Notes under the pieces: generated by a model
Databases searched by the model: none
What the model was told of the DNA's origin: nothing
Seen by the model: only the letters and a program-made list of their open reading frames with translations
Position numbers and translations under genes: made by a program
Source of the DNA: Branchiostoma floridae
Taxonomy: Eukaryota; Chordata; Leptocardii; Amphioxiformes; Branchiostomatidae
Length of the DNA: 64,000 bases
Direction of reading: 5' to 3'
Assembly (NCBI RefSeq): GCF_000003815.2
Contig: NC_049996.1
Location: 18,074,018-18,138,017, forward strand
Shown: piece by piece, positions 10,441-22,460 of the stretch
Numbering within the stretch: position 1 is the stretch's first letter
How the letters are laid out: every line of letters begins with the position of its first letter

Positions 10441-11514
10441 TCTCGACTAATGTTCAGTTTCTTCACGGTTCTGTGTTAGTTATTCAGCTGATTTCCAAGA
10501 AAGACTTAAGACTATATATAGCCTCATCCTATTGTACATAATATGTGTATGTGTATAGCTTCCTTGACTTGTAGAAGTTGCCATGTAGAATACTGTTTAT
10601 GAGCAGTAGATTAATTATTCTTTTTTGTCATCCCGGCAGGACTCCCAAGAGCAGCTGATGGTTAAAGGGAACTGAGAACTGGCCAGCCCCTAGTACTTCA
10701 GTATTAGTAGCACTACCCCTGGTGTAGCATCCTCTTCTACCAGACCACTGCATGAGGGTTCTGTTGTTGAGTCAAAAAACTATGTAGCTGAACTGAACAA
10801 AGTTCAACAGTTACAAAATATGTTATTAACTGATATATCATAAATTATAGGCCACATTTGTGCAGCATTTGTAAGATAACTAAAGAACATATAGTGTACC
10901 TCTGATGCATGTTCTCTTCCCCTTTGATGAGGGTAATAGACCATAAACTGTTATTGTATACAATGTATTGCAACATTATTTTAAAGGCCACCAAATTAGC
11001 AATTGGACCAAAACAATTTATTACTCGTTGTTTGATAAGTTTTTACGATTATCAATTGTTCTGTTGACTGTTTTTATTGTGTAAATGTTGGTGTAAAAAT
11101 ACCATTCTATAGTGGACTTTTATTTTGATCACATGGATAGGACCACCATAAAGTAGACAATAGGTTTGATAACTTATAACTATATATAAGTAGTATCTTA
11201 AGTATGACATCATACCTCTCAATTGAAATGTCTGTACAGTGTTTTTATTCATGTCATAATAAATATATTTGACAAAATATTTAATGTCTCAATTATTGTT
11301 GCACTTTCTACTAACTATATAATATATACAAGTAATGCTGTCAGTTCTCAGCCAGTGGTCAGAACATTTTCGCCTTTATTTGGAAAGAAGTAGACAAAAA
11401 ATGTCAAATTAACAAAGAAATTATTTTCAAAGGTATTATTACACAAAAAGACCTCCATATTCTAAACGAAACGTTAATCAGGTGCGTATGTAATGCTTGC
11501 TACCATGCATCTGC
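10069..11514. other. AT-rich non-coding region
   Basis: No gene is recognised. It holds a TA microsatellite (10365-10438) and several short, non-convincing frames. A poly(A)-signal-like AATAAA lies near 11260. Confidence 0.5.
10365..10438. repeat. (TA)n microsatellite
   Basis: About 35 dinucleotide repeats with one GTCTA interruption. Confidence 0.95.
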
Positions 11515-12026
11515 TTGAATCTCGGGGCTGAAATCGAGAGATCTCGCGTGATCTCGTGAGGTTTGACTGATTTCAAGATGGCCGCCATAATGGGTAAGAT
11601 GCCGCGAGTTTCTATGTGCCATGCAGGCCGTTGTAGGCGACGACGAATTCTTCCAAAGGCAAGCCGCCGCCTGAGTCTCCTTCGTACTCTTCGGAGCCGG
11701 TTGCAGAACGTCATCTACAAGAAAACAACGAGGAGAACTTCGCCTTCGCCCGCCATTTCTGGGATATTCCCGCCAATGCATTCTGGGGCAGGGCGACCTT
11801 TCACCCGTTGACCTCTAACATTGGCGGGACGCCACCATGCGTCTTTAAAACAAACGAAGTCATGTACGCCGAAGAGATTTCGCAAGCTGGCGTTAGTAAG
11901 AGGCCTACATAATGGTGGAGGCCACAATATATGTTCGTGGAAAACCATTCCAGGTACACAGGTCACGGATGTCCCTGAAGTGTTGAGCTCCCGTTCTGAG
12001 CTGTTCTTATGGCCAACAACTCTCAG
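11515..12026 (+). promoter_or_regulatory. Candidate CpG-rich promoter with first exon and strong donor
   Basis: A locally GC- and CpG-rich block in AT-rich surroundings. It contains a degenerate TCTCGCGAGA-type element (ATCTCGCGTGATCTCGTGAG at 11541), a YY1-type site (CAAGATGGCCGCC at 11575) and two facing E2F-like sites (TTCCCGCCAA near 11767 and TTGGCGGGA near 11820). It ends in a consensus splice donor CAG|GTAAGT at 12026/12027. A short start ATGGCCAACAACTCTCAG precedes the donor. The downstream exons are not found, and an open frame of about 90 codons at 11635-11910 has no recognised similarity. The motif matches were made by eye. Confidence 0.4.
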
Positions 12027-12508
12027 GTAAGTGGTCTTGGTTACCCTCTGTATATGTGGCTTTGGAGTACATAGCTATAAGTAGCGATTTTGAGATGGAT
12101 TCAGTGAGTTGTTTGTACGGGGTGATGGAAAACAAAAAGGGCACTTAAAGGGCTGAGAAAACTAAACAGTATTCAACAAAAGCAATATGTCAGCTGTGAT
12201 ATCAAATGTAAGTTGTGTTCATATATGTCTTGAATTTTGAAAAAAAAAACTTAAAACATAAACGTAGATGAGCTCTGTAAGTCAAAACCCATCCGTGGCC
12301 CCCAGCTAAAGAATGGCTCGCGAACGCGTTTCTCACATCTGGTTTCAATTAGTGCATGTCAACAACGAATTCCGGCACGTTTGTAGTCAAATACGTTATG
12401 GGGGGGGGGGGGGGGGCGTAGTAGGGATAAAGGGGAAGTTTCATTAAGCAGAGGGTAATGGCGGAATATCAAGATCGTGGTAACGGTCATGTTGAACGAT
12501 CACCATCG
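12027..12508. other. Non-coding, with poly(G) run
   Basis: No gene seen. A run of 16 or more G lies near 12401-12416. Confidence 0.5.
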
Positions 12509-12854
12509 GTTTAGGGTTAGGGTTAGGGTTAGGGTTTTAGGGTTAGGGTTAGGGTTTTAGGGTTAGGGTTAGGGTTTTAGGGTTAGGGTTAGGGTTTTAG
12601 GGTTAGGGTTAGGGTTTTAGGGTTAGGGTTAGGGTTTTAGGGTTAGGGTTAGGGTTTTAGGGTTAGGGTTAGGGTTTTAGGGTTAGGGTTAGGGTTTTAG
12701 GGTTAGGGTTAGGGTTTTAGGGTTAGGGTTAGGGTTTTAGGGTTAGGGTTAGGGTTTTAGGGTTAGGGTTAGGGTTTTAGGGTTAGGGTTAGGGTTTTAG
12801 GGTTAGGGTTAGGGTTTTAGGGTTAGGGTTAGGGTTTTAGGGTTAGGGTTAGGG
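12509..12854. repeat. Interstitial telomere-like array with 20-bp higher-order unit
   Basis: About 17 copies of GGTTAGGGTTAGGGTTTTAG, that is, two TTAGGG hexamers plus one TTTTAGGG octamer repeated in perfect register, truncated by an assembly gap. The repeat is perfectly regular as far as it can be read. Confidence 0.95.
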
Positions 12855-12954
12855 NNNNNNNNNNNNNNNNNNNNNNNNNNNNNNNNNNNNNNNNNNNNNN
12901 NNNNNNNNNNNNNNNNNNNNNNNNNNNNNNNNNNNNNNNNNNNNNNNNNNNNNN
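12855..12954. other. Assembly gap, 100 N
   Basis: The gap interrupts the telomere-like array, so the true array length is unknown. Confidence 0.99.
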
Positions 12955-13185
12955 AATGTATATCCTTCCAATCATGTGGAAAAAGAAGCCATGTTTAACT
13001 TTTATTCAAAGAGGTATTTATCGTAACATAATCTCACGAGAGTAACGACTAATTATGTGATGTAAAATTTGCTATGAATTTATTTCACATTGACGCAATG
13101 TGTTAATAGTTTTAACAATGTTTTCCTTCCCTCAAATGTACTATAATTTTATTACGTGATGTATTTTCAAGTTTGTCAGTTAACA

Positions 13186-14283
13186 TACACGGGCACTTTA
13201 AGGCCTGTGACAATTTTGGTCGAACATGAAATTCGAACCACTGCGTGACCTTAGGTAACCCCGCCGGGCCGGAGTGTTTTTAGAACGGTCCAATGTCAGT
13301 ATCTAATGTTACATTGCGAAAACAGGAACTTACGATGTATGGGTTACACTAACTACTTTTTAAGACTTATTAATGTTGAGTGTTAAAGATATTGATCTAG
13401 TATTTATCAAATATCCACATAACTAGAAGCGGTTAACAAAAGGGCACCCCCGCGAGAGCTGCAAGTGGTACAGTCCGAACATGTGTTCCAACCTCCCGGG
13501 GTGTGGAGTGGCAGGAAAACAGCGAGGCGCTCATACTTCAAGGAAACAGCAAAATAATGCTATAAATCGATATTTCTAGCCCAAAATGATTGTATGGCAG
13601 TTGACTGATGCCTTATAAGGCTAACTGCTTGCGAAATTTCGCATTGCTACAACAGCGATTTAACAGATACAGACATAAAACATTCATATTTTACCATCGG
13701 TTTATGTTACGTACAGTCAAACATGTCTTTGGACGCAGTTCTTGTAGGGTAAGTAGTGTTTCGTCGGCCCCTGCCCACATCAGGGCACCAGTTTTATTAC
13801 GAGTTTTGTGCAGATTTTGGTTCATTAAGCCTCAGACCTTCGGAAATCAAGCGGGTCTTCTTGCAATATCTTTTATTTCCGTGGCTGTATTGATATTTGT
13901 ACGAAAAATACCCAAAAATTGTCAAAAAATTCTGTTTTTGCCCCAAAATGAAGCCTTACCTAGGTATAGCGGCAAGATCCCCAGGCATATTAGATATCAC
14001 AGAGATATGATCTATTACTCCAGAAAATATGACTCAGTTAGACAATCATTTCATAGTGGGCACAGACCCATTTTAATAGCATCCCTATTTTTTACCAAAA
14101 AATGGTTTTTTAAACCCAAAACAGTGAGGATCCACAATTTTCTTGTCATCATATTTTGAATATGGGTAAATTACGTTAACTGGCCAAAAATTGTTGAAAA
14201 CAGATGGTTACATTAAAAGTTATGGCCATATAACTGCTCGACTGAGAATCTACAGGTGTCACAGGCCTTAAACTGCCTGTGTA
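13186..14283. mobile_element. TA-flanked MITE, about 1.1 kb (Tc1/mariner-like)
   Basis: The left terminus (from 13188) CACGGGCACTTTAAGGCCTG and the reverse complement of the right terminus (from 14281) CACAGGCAGTTTAAGGCCTG agree at 23 of 25 positions. Both are flanked by TA (13186-13187, 14282-14283), the Tc1/mariner target. The interior has a 183-codon open frame (13608-14159) with no transposase motif. It is non-autonomous. Confidence 0.65.
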
Positions 14284-15133
14284 AATGTGAAGAACAGAAA
14301 GCTTCACCTCTATATTAGCATTGTTGTGTTGAAAGTTGTTTCTTTCTTGACTTCAGCTGTGTTTTTCAGCACACGGTGGCGTTGCAGTTCCTATGGCTTG
14401 ATATGTTTGTATTTTCAATAAATTTTATATTAATATCAGTCGTGTTTCTTTGCGTCCTTCGTGTTGTTTCTTGTAGACAGTCCAGTTTAAGAAATTGTTA
14501 TTAGAACTGCGCAATGATGCAAACTACGGGATGGAAAACCTGGTTTTGCTGAGCCAAATGAGTGGCAACTTTTAAGGCTATATAGAAAAGTTACAACAAA
14601 GGAAAACAACTTAAGAGATAAGTGATCACCTGTAGATTAGGATATCATTACGTTGTTATAATAGCTCGAATTAATCAGTAGAATTTCGTAGGTAAAGGTG
14701 AATACCATTATAGATAAATGAATATCAATGGCGAATATTAGGGGTGGGTACTGGTATACGTACATCGTTACTGGCCGAAGACCGCCAGCAGTGGAAAGCC
14801 CTTGTGAACAGTCTGCTTCTACGGCCGCGGCCACCGGACTGAGTGAGTGACTTGGCATGCATATCCATAACAAACGATCTTAATGAAAAGACCGTTGGCT
14901 TAATATAACTTTAGATCTATCATCAATCAAGTTAACATTGGCATCAACACACTTTAAGGTCTATAGTACACTTTAGTATTGATACTAAATACTTAATGAT
15001 TCAGATCAAATTTGGACAAATGTATGGCTTAAACTTACAAGTAAAGCAGAATCAATAATAATAATGTCAAGAGTTCTAAAACAGATTAAAAGTCTCATCA
15101 TCAGCAAGTTGTACTGTAAAGGTCAAAGTAGTG
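14284..15133. other. Non-coding region
   Basis: No gene recognised. An AATAAA lies near 14419. Confidence 0.4.
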
Positions 15134-15223
15134 TAGCCTGAAATCCAACCGTGTTGTGCTTGGGTCGCTCCCCAGTGGCAGGAGCAGAGCGACCAAAGCA
15201 CAACACGGCTGGATTCCAGGCTA
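15134..15223. mobile_element. Foldback MITE, TAGCCTG family, 90 bp
   Basis: An almost complete hairpin from TAGCCTGAAATCCAACCGTG to its complement ending TCCAGGCTA. It is flanked by a perfect 9-bp direct repeat AAAGTAGTG (15125-15133 and 15224-15232). Related elements are at 54130, 59705 and 61349. Nine-bp duplications are characteristic of the Mutator superfamily. Confidence 0.8.
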
Positions 15224-17090
15224 AAAGTAGTGTGGTGTTGGTGATTGAAATGGCACAACCAAAGGGACAGCAACATATAGACACAGACGCATAGGAGCTG
15301 ATATAAGTTCTTTAATTATATATAGTGTTGTGGTGTGTAATTCATTACTATCACTAAGGCATAACTCAGTTATAAATGCAGAAATGTGCCTGTTAAGTAC
15401 ATATGCAAATTAGGACGTTACATGTACAGCCAAATGCATGTGTTGGTATCATAAGGGATAAAAAAGTTTTTCATAAAATTATAATTTTCACGAGAGACAA
15501 ACTCGTCCAGCTAACAAACGTTGTTGTTTCGTAATTGTAATTAATCTGATTACTTATTGATCAGTTAAAGTTATAATCGTTTCACCTCTGACGCTCCTCC
15601 CATAATGCATGTCGTGAAAACTTTTATTTTGTCTTCAAAGATATGTACTAGAAAAAAATCGTAAAAACTTCCAAAGTGTCGAGACAGGTTCAAATGAATA
15701 AGTTTGTAGACATCCAATAAATATATACCTTGGGTAAGAATCTTATAGAAAACTTCTTTTCAAATTTATAAGAAAAGTGTGAACGCTCGCAAACCACAAA
15801 CGTCGTCAGCACGGAAAGCCCGGGGTATTTATAGGTTTGTTTTGCAAACCATTATTATCCGACGTGTTCGCAAACCCCACAGAAACGATCGACATATGGA
15901 AACTAAAAGATGGCAATTCACGCCCAACGTTTCGGACAATGCTGATTCCCATTGAACACCAGTACACTTGCCGTGTGAGACGCTATTGCATGTAATCGCT
16001 GGGTTTCCCGCGGAAAACAAGTCCGAAACGCGTGGGGCGAGCGTTGTTATTTTTGAGGGGGGCCTTTTCCCCTGATAAGATGATGGCGGTCCGGGCATGT
16101 TGAAGTTTGTTTGGAAAAAAAGAACCCAAACAAAACAAATTTGGCACATTTGGCATACACACAAAAAACAAAAACAAAAATAGATAAACAACTAACAAAA
16201 TTTAGGCCCTTTTGCACCCCTATTTGACAATCACAGTTGGTATGGTCCGGTTCAGTTCCTGCAGTGCTGTTGTCGTGGGTGGACGTGCCGGATATATTTT
16301 TGGCAGTTTGGACAACTTTTCGGTGAAATTTCAAACTTCTTTTCCACAAGTTACTTCATGGAATGCCTGCGGCGACCGTCGGGATATTCCAGTGGTGGAT
16401 TTATTCTGTTTTGTGACGTTTCGAGGAGGAAGCGAGGATTTCTGGACCTATTTTGGACCGAACCTGACAACAAAAATATGGCGAGACTGCATGTTGGACA
16501 GACGGCGTGGTGGGCAGATTAACTCATACAAGGTAAAACTACAAACTATAGCTTTCAAAATGACGTTCCAACGACTTGGTAGAACATGGCAAGTTATTTG
16601 CTGTTGAAATTTCGTGAATACTGAGCGGTTATTTCATTTTTGCTATTGGGCCTTAAAAAATGTCCAATTCTTCCCTGTTTTGTTGAGTAGTTTGCTTTTT
16701 ATCTGTGCTAAGACAAGGTCACATGTATTTAACATATCGTGTGAGAATCACATGAAGTATGAGTTGATATTTCTGACAAAAACTGAAACAAAAAGTCATT
16801 TTTTTTATCTCCACGTGCGTTGCCGGACTCCACGACCACCTGTTTGAACGCGCACGTGGGCGCCATAATTACGTTAACTCGGCTCAGTTCTTCCCGCCAA
16901 AATGTGGAGCTGTTCACAAAGGTTGGGCGGAAACTTGTGGCACGTCTTGTGGATTTAAACAGCGGTTCTTGTTGCTTTAGACCAAGAAAAGTATCTTTAT
17001 TTTTGTGCAAGTGTTAAAGCGTCGGGGGAAGTTTAGAAATGACATGCTAAAAGAGACTGTTTTAAGTTTTCTTTTTTCCCTCGGACGGTT
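15224..17090. other. Region without a recognised gene
   Basis: Contains moderately CpG-rich stretches near 15900-16520, a possible donor (TACAAG|GTAAAA near 16531), and an E2F-like site TTCCCGCCAAAA near 16887. The segment 16818-16855 (CACGACCACCTG, then GCACGTGGGC) recurs at 17952-17990. I cannot assemble a coding model. Confidence 0.35.
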
Positions 17091-17096
17091 GCCGAG

Positions 17097-17255
17097 TGGA
17101 ACAGACTGCCGGGGCACACTGCCCAGGCCCCGTCAGTCGAGGCCTTTAAGGCCGGTTTGGCTGCCTTGCCCTAGTCCGCAAGCCACCCCCCCCCCCTCAG
17201 CGACGCCCCAGCAGGGGTTTTTAGAGGGTACACAAGACGAAGACGAAGACATGCG
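17097..17255 (+). mobile_element. LINE 3' end fragment
   Basis: Frame 17097-17174 encodes the typical LINE ORF2 C-terminus WNRLPGHTAQAPSVEAFKAG, followed by LAALP and a TAG stop. A 3' UTR and an (ACGAAG)-type tail near 17240 follow. Only the last 25 codons are left. Confidence 0.7.
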
Positions 17256-17446
17256 GCCTGACGGTAGAAAGTTGCCATTACATGGTAAAACAACAAACTA
17301 TTTCGTCATGATGTTGCACGACTGGTTAGGGCTTTTGGAAATAAATTTGGAATTATTTTGAGTCATTTTTCACACAGAAAAGAAGCTCGGAACTCTTTTG
17401 AAGGCCGAAAAACAAGCCTTTTGACGTGGCATTTCTAAATACTAAG

Positions 17447-17842
17447 TTACCTATTATTTCTGCGTAGTAATTGGCTCATCCATATGAAGCTATGGGGAAG
17501 TGCCTGGAGTCGCGCGAAGATGTGATTCGTATAACCTTTTCAAATTCTTTTTCTTACGTACGGGGTGGGTGGGTGGGTGAGAAAACACTAATAAAACCTC
17601 CCTACTATCTCTCTTTTCATCTTCCATCAATTCCTGCTTACCCCAATGTTAAGTCTTCGCCCGACTACCAGGCGGTGCGGATGAGTCCGTTCTTCTTACA
17701 GTACACAGTCTATCTTGCCCTTATAAAGGGGTTGGGTCTTCGCCTAATATAGGCATCGCCAATCACAACGCAGGAAAGATAGTTACCTATTCTTTCTGCG
17801 TAGTAATTGGCTCATCCATATGAAGCTATGGGGAAGTGCCTT
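17447..17842. repeat. Pair of 60-bp direct repeats
   Basis: Positions 17447-17506 and 17783-17842 share the TTTCTGCGTAGTAATTGGCT core and its surroundings with about one mismatch. The 276 bp between them has no recognised content. Confidence 0.7.
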
Positions 17843-18814
17843 CCGTCGCGCCCCTTTTGTATCCTTCGTACCATTTCTTCCTACTACTATCATTTCGGTT
17901 ACCTAAACTCTCCACTCAATCAACTGAATCAAGTATTCGTGTTCATCTGTATGTGGGCCGGCTACACGACCACCTGAACGAACGCACACGTGGGCCTCTT
18001 CCTGCCTAAATGTCCCATGAAAGGCGTGCGGAAAAATGCGTTTTTCATACACGTAACTAAGGCTTTATTTTGAGTTGAGGTGTGTTTATATTTGTAGCGC
18101 CAGGAAGAACAGTTTTTGGCACACAATGTGCTTTTGTTGTAATGTAGTTTAGTTACCTGATGATACCTGATTATTGCTAGATGAATCCTCAGAGGTTTTG
18201 CTGGTTGTGATGACACCCTCCTGTCACTCAAAGTACTTCTTCCTGGGGCACAGCACAAATCCAACCCTATTTTAAAGCTGTTCACTGATTCTGACAGTTA
18301 TAATGTACATGTAGTTCTAATGTGTGTGTGTGTCAGTTCCACAGTCACTTATTTTCTGTATGATTCCAGAAATAGCTGTTTAGATCCCAGGCCGATATGA
18401 TACTGTAATTCCTGATTTTTTCAATATACTGTTATGTTCACAGTTTGTTTGTTTTATTGCGATCTCCATTAGTGTAGATCATAAAATCATGCCACTACTC
18501 TTCCTGGAGTCAACGGTGACGACTGTAACGTGAACTTATCATTACTGATAACAAATAAGTCACAGACTTTTTTGATGCGCACTTTCCGCGACAGTGAACA
18601 TTTAGTTTCGAGAACAAGTTAAATTTTCTCAGACCATGAAAGTTTGGTACCGATGAATTACAGTATTACAGCACAAAGCTATTAAGCAAAATTGGAAACG
18701 AATGGAATGTAATTGATATATAACTGTAACTTATACTTGGTTGTACATGTTACTGATTGCCAATTTTTTACTGTTACAGCAGTGGAAGGACAGTCCTAAG
18801 AGGTGAGTGTTTCA

Positions 18815-18975
18815 AAGTATTAGTTTTACCTGAATTTACCTGAACCTCAGAGACTGTGGTACCCCCGCGGTCAGGAGCTGGAAGGCGGATGGCCCACTGT
18901 CGCTCCTCCGTCAAGTACGGCTTCGATGTGTTTGTCTATCTTGTTTTTGAAGCAGTTCAGTGTTCTGGATTACAA
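18815..18975 (-). mobile_element. LINE 3' end fragment, minus strand
   Basis: The minus-strand frame reads LNCFKNKIDKHIEAVLDGGA, then TVGHPPSSS and a stop, a typical LINE C-terminus. It is followed by a tail of two TTCAGGTAAA units (about 18815-18840). It lies within the candidate transcript region around 19-20.5 kb. Confidence 0.65.
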
Positions 18976-19301
18976 CATCCACCAAGGAGGTTGAAAAAGA
19001 ATAGGAGCCAAGGAGGTACAAGCAGTTGATTGTTTTAGGAGACATTTGCTGTGAAACACTTGAATTTAAAGGATAGTTCCCAACTTTCCTATTGGGTCTG
19101 ACAACACCTCTTTATGGGAATGACACCTTTTTTGTTTGCTATATTGTCAGATTTCTGACTGTAAAAATGCCTGAGGAATTAGTTTTCCTGTTTTCAGTAT
19201 CACAGGTGAGTTTCATGAGTTGATGACCAATGCCTGTACTTTAAGGTGGCTGAGTGTATTGTTACAGACTGTTGTTTATTTCTGTAGTTAGGATTCTTGC
19301 C

Positions 19302-20582
19302 AGTGTCTGATGCAGTAGTGAGGAGTCCTGTCCTGATGACCTGACTTCAAGATGCTACTTTAGAAGATGCTGAAGACTCACTACAGGTAACACATTGAAT
19401 TTCCTTCCTTTCTCTCTAAGACGACAGATCATGGTAGCAAAATTTGAAGATTGAAATTTCTTCCTTATAAAACATATCATAGACTATAGTTTTAGTAGTA
19501 ATAGTAATCATGATACACATGTAGTAGAATGCTAAACTTTCATCCAACACAAATTAAGGCATGCACTGAACGTCTTCAACGACCACTTCATAATGGCCTT
19601 GTTCAGGCTCGATACTGATGACCAGTAACTTCAGAACGTAAACTCACGTCAGTTAAAACCATGCCATCTTACTAACATGTGATCTAGAGGATTGTGATGT
19701 CAACAATCGGTGAAACAGGTGTGACAATTGTGCTGTATGTCCTCTTCACTCCTTAGTCTGTTGCAGAGGGCTGTCCAACACGGCAATCGCTGCTGACCCC
19801 AGACTCCTGTCCAGACCTGGGGATGTCAATGTGGAGTCGAGAGAAAAGTTCCTTCCCAACAAGACGCATTTAGAACAGGTAAGTGGCTCATGTTCAGTTC
19901 ATTTCATCTTCTCGTGGCATTGATTTTCAAATTTTACTGTAAACGGATTCGTTTAGATTTATCTAGTATGGCCGTAGTCAAGGTAAGTCTCTGCTGCTTG
20001 ACTGTAGTTCAACTTGTAGTTACCTGTTTCTCACGGTTTCAATGTGTGTAGATCAGTGAATTCATTTGTGTGTAAGATAGTTTTTCTTGTAGTCTTGCTT
20101 GAGTGTTTATCATTCCATAGCCATTTATGCCCTTTGTCGAACAGTATTGACCATAGTAAAACCCTTAAATTAACCTCATGATGAGTAACATCTTTGGCTA
20201 TGGCTAAACAGAATGATTTGAGAATGACAGTCTCTGCCACATAAAGTAGATCTGTATGGTGTGTGGCAATAGAAAACTTTTTTTCTTGTTATTTTTTAAA
20301 AAGTTACGGCATATGCATGTCTGTACTCATTTTGCAGCTGCTTTGTACCATTTACAGTACGATCCAAAACTTCTATTGGATGAAAATGGATGCATGTGTC
20401 ATGCTAACCCTTGTTTGTGATGTGTGACTAATATGCTGTTCATTTGCTCTGTCGGAAGTTCATCTTTGTGTATTTCTGGAGCTGAGAGTTAGTCAGTAAT
20501 CATTCCTTCCCCCTCTCTCTCTCCTGCACGCAGCCACCACCATCTGCAGCTGGGGCTTTTGTGCGAGGTGTGGACTTCTGAA
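19302..20582 (+). CDS. Candidate small spliced gene (59 codons), low confidence
   Basis: Three segments join in frame. The first is 19367-19386, with ATG in a good context (GAAGATGC) and an in-frame TAG just upstream, followed by CAG|GTAACA. The second is 19767-19878, with acceptor TTGCAG and donor CAG|GTAAGT. The third is 20535-20582, with a long CT-rich tract then CGCAG, ending in TGA. The joined product begins MLKTHYRGLSNTAIAADPRL and ends FVRGVDF. The splice signals are good, but the protein has no recognised domain. The transcript may equally be non-coding or the 3' part of a larger gene. Confidence 0.3.
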
Positions 20583-22460
20583 CCGCTCGCGGACACGTCA
20601 GCCACTGCCTGGACTCGGAAGGGCAACTGCAGAAGTCAAGGTCGTCATCCACTGCGATGGACAAACATCGTCGTCTCGTATGAATGCAGACAGTTTTCAG
20701 CAATTGTACCTGGATTTGTGGAACAAAGTAACTGAATATTTTTTGGTGTGGATTGACTGTTGACTTCGTTATTGCAGTAATTTTGGATGATAGATGAAAC
20801 AGTTTATTCTCTATTCTCTTCTGGCTAAGATCGGATCCTTAATATTTTGTAACATTCGACTGGCACTTAAATGATTGGTATAGAGATTGCAATATTTGAA
20901 GAATTTTTTGTGAAACTGTTAGTAATAAGCATTTTGTTGCAATTTTGGACATGATGATAGATGTTATGTGTAAGGATAGATTTAGTGGGATAGTAGGGTT
21001 GCTTCCGCAAGTAACCGTGAAACATTGTTATTCTCTAGAATGGCCGGGAAGCAATGATTACCACCAGAACAGCAGGTCGAGCACCCCTGTAGTGAATTAG
21101 CTTTGGAACTCGTCGGCCCTACTGTACTCGGGGGACCGACGGAGATAGTTAACCTAAGAGGTTGTATGTCAAGGGAACATGTGTTATAGAGGTCACGGTA
21201 CCTGTCACTTGTACTTAAGAAGCTGCGGCGGTAGCACTTGGGAAAGCCCCTAGCGTTCCTTGTTTGTTTTGGATATCAACTACTTGTCGAACACTGCTCA
21301 TGCTCAAAAGACGTTGACTGATATTATTGATTATTGCGAGGACCAATTTGGGGAAGTCCCGTATCCCACATTTACCGGTTTCAAAGGACACGAACCCATC
21401 ACCAATTATCCAAAGGTGGGGGCCAAATTCACTATTAATGGGATTTTTATTAGAGGAAAAGCGAGTTAACCACGATTTCTGCTTCGAAATGTCCGTCAAA
21501 ACTGACAGTAAGAACTCAAAATGATAAATGAGAAATACCAAAACCGATTTATGTTGACCAATGGCCGATTGCATTTTATATCGTTTCGGACCAAATTTGG
21601 GTGGAGGCGGACACCAAAATCTAGGAAATAAAAGTTGGGAAACACTTAGCAAGAACAAGAGTTTTTGTGCCTAAGGGCCACCCACTGCCTCGCCTGAAGA
21701 ATCTGTCAGCGACTTGAGCGGTTCTGGAACTTTGTAGGAGTTCCATCCTGCTTTCCCTGGAGCTACCATACCGCAGAGACTTTCTGGAACTGTCGGTGAC
21801 GAACTGAATAAACCTCGGCGATCGAACATTTTGCGGGCCCCGGCCTTTCACTCGAGTCGACACAGCAGGTGGTGGCTCTAGAGACTTTGTCCTAGGGCCT
21901 CCGTGAGGACCGTCAGAGAGCAGACTACTCCTGGCTAACCTTACATATGGTTTGGTTCTGTTTTGGGTAAGATGGAGATCACTCAGATCACTGTCCAAAG
22001 ATCATATGGAAGTTGCTGTTTTTACAGTATTATTTCTGTGAAATTTGGGATAATTGATTGTATAACAGTTACTGTTTGCTGTTGGCTGGCTCGGATCAAG
22101 ATTGTGAATGTTGTCGTAAGCTGGCGCAATGTCTGAAGAATGTACACTTCTGTGGGAGTTAAATGAAAACTTGTTTTGTGAAACTGTTGGGAAATGATTT
22201 TCTGTGAAATTTTGGATCATAGTATACAAATGTAGTTCTCTTATAGCTGAGGTTGAGGTCACTTTTGTCACTGATAACGTACATGTCTCTGATGATTATA
22301 TTGAAGTTGAAGAGTCATTTTGTCAAACTGAAATAATTTATTGTGGATCATGATTGTAACTATTTGTTCTCCATGGGCCCTGATCAAGATTGCTTACTGT
22401 TATTCCTTTCTGTTGATTCCTAAGTGATGGATAAAGCGTGTAATGTCTAAAGACCATATT
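20583..22460. other. Non-coding region with degenerate internal repeats
   Basis: Phrases such as AATTTTGGAT(G/A)AT(A/T)GAT recur irregularly from 20776 to about 23140, suggesting an old, decayed tandem array or a long UTR-like region. No gene is recognised. The CpG-rich 21690-21950 stretch stays unexplained. Confidence 0.35.

Noticed and set aside
12509-12854. Chromosome end
   Set aside because: The array is internal, with genes and elements on both sides and a non-canonical 20-bp unit; interstitial repeat is the simpler reading.
13608-14159. 183-codon frame as a transposase or host gene
   Set aside because: No catalytic DDE spacing or domain visible; AT-rich low-complexity stretches; inside a MITE.
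15829-16349. Overlapping minus-strand frames of 71-120 codons
   Set aside because: Low-complexity, Phe/Cys-rich translations of a poly(A)-rich stretch; no domain or conserved feature.
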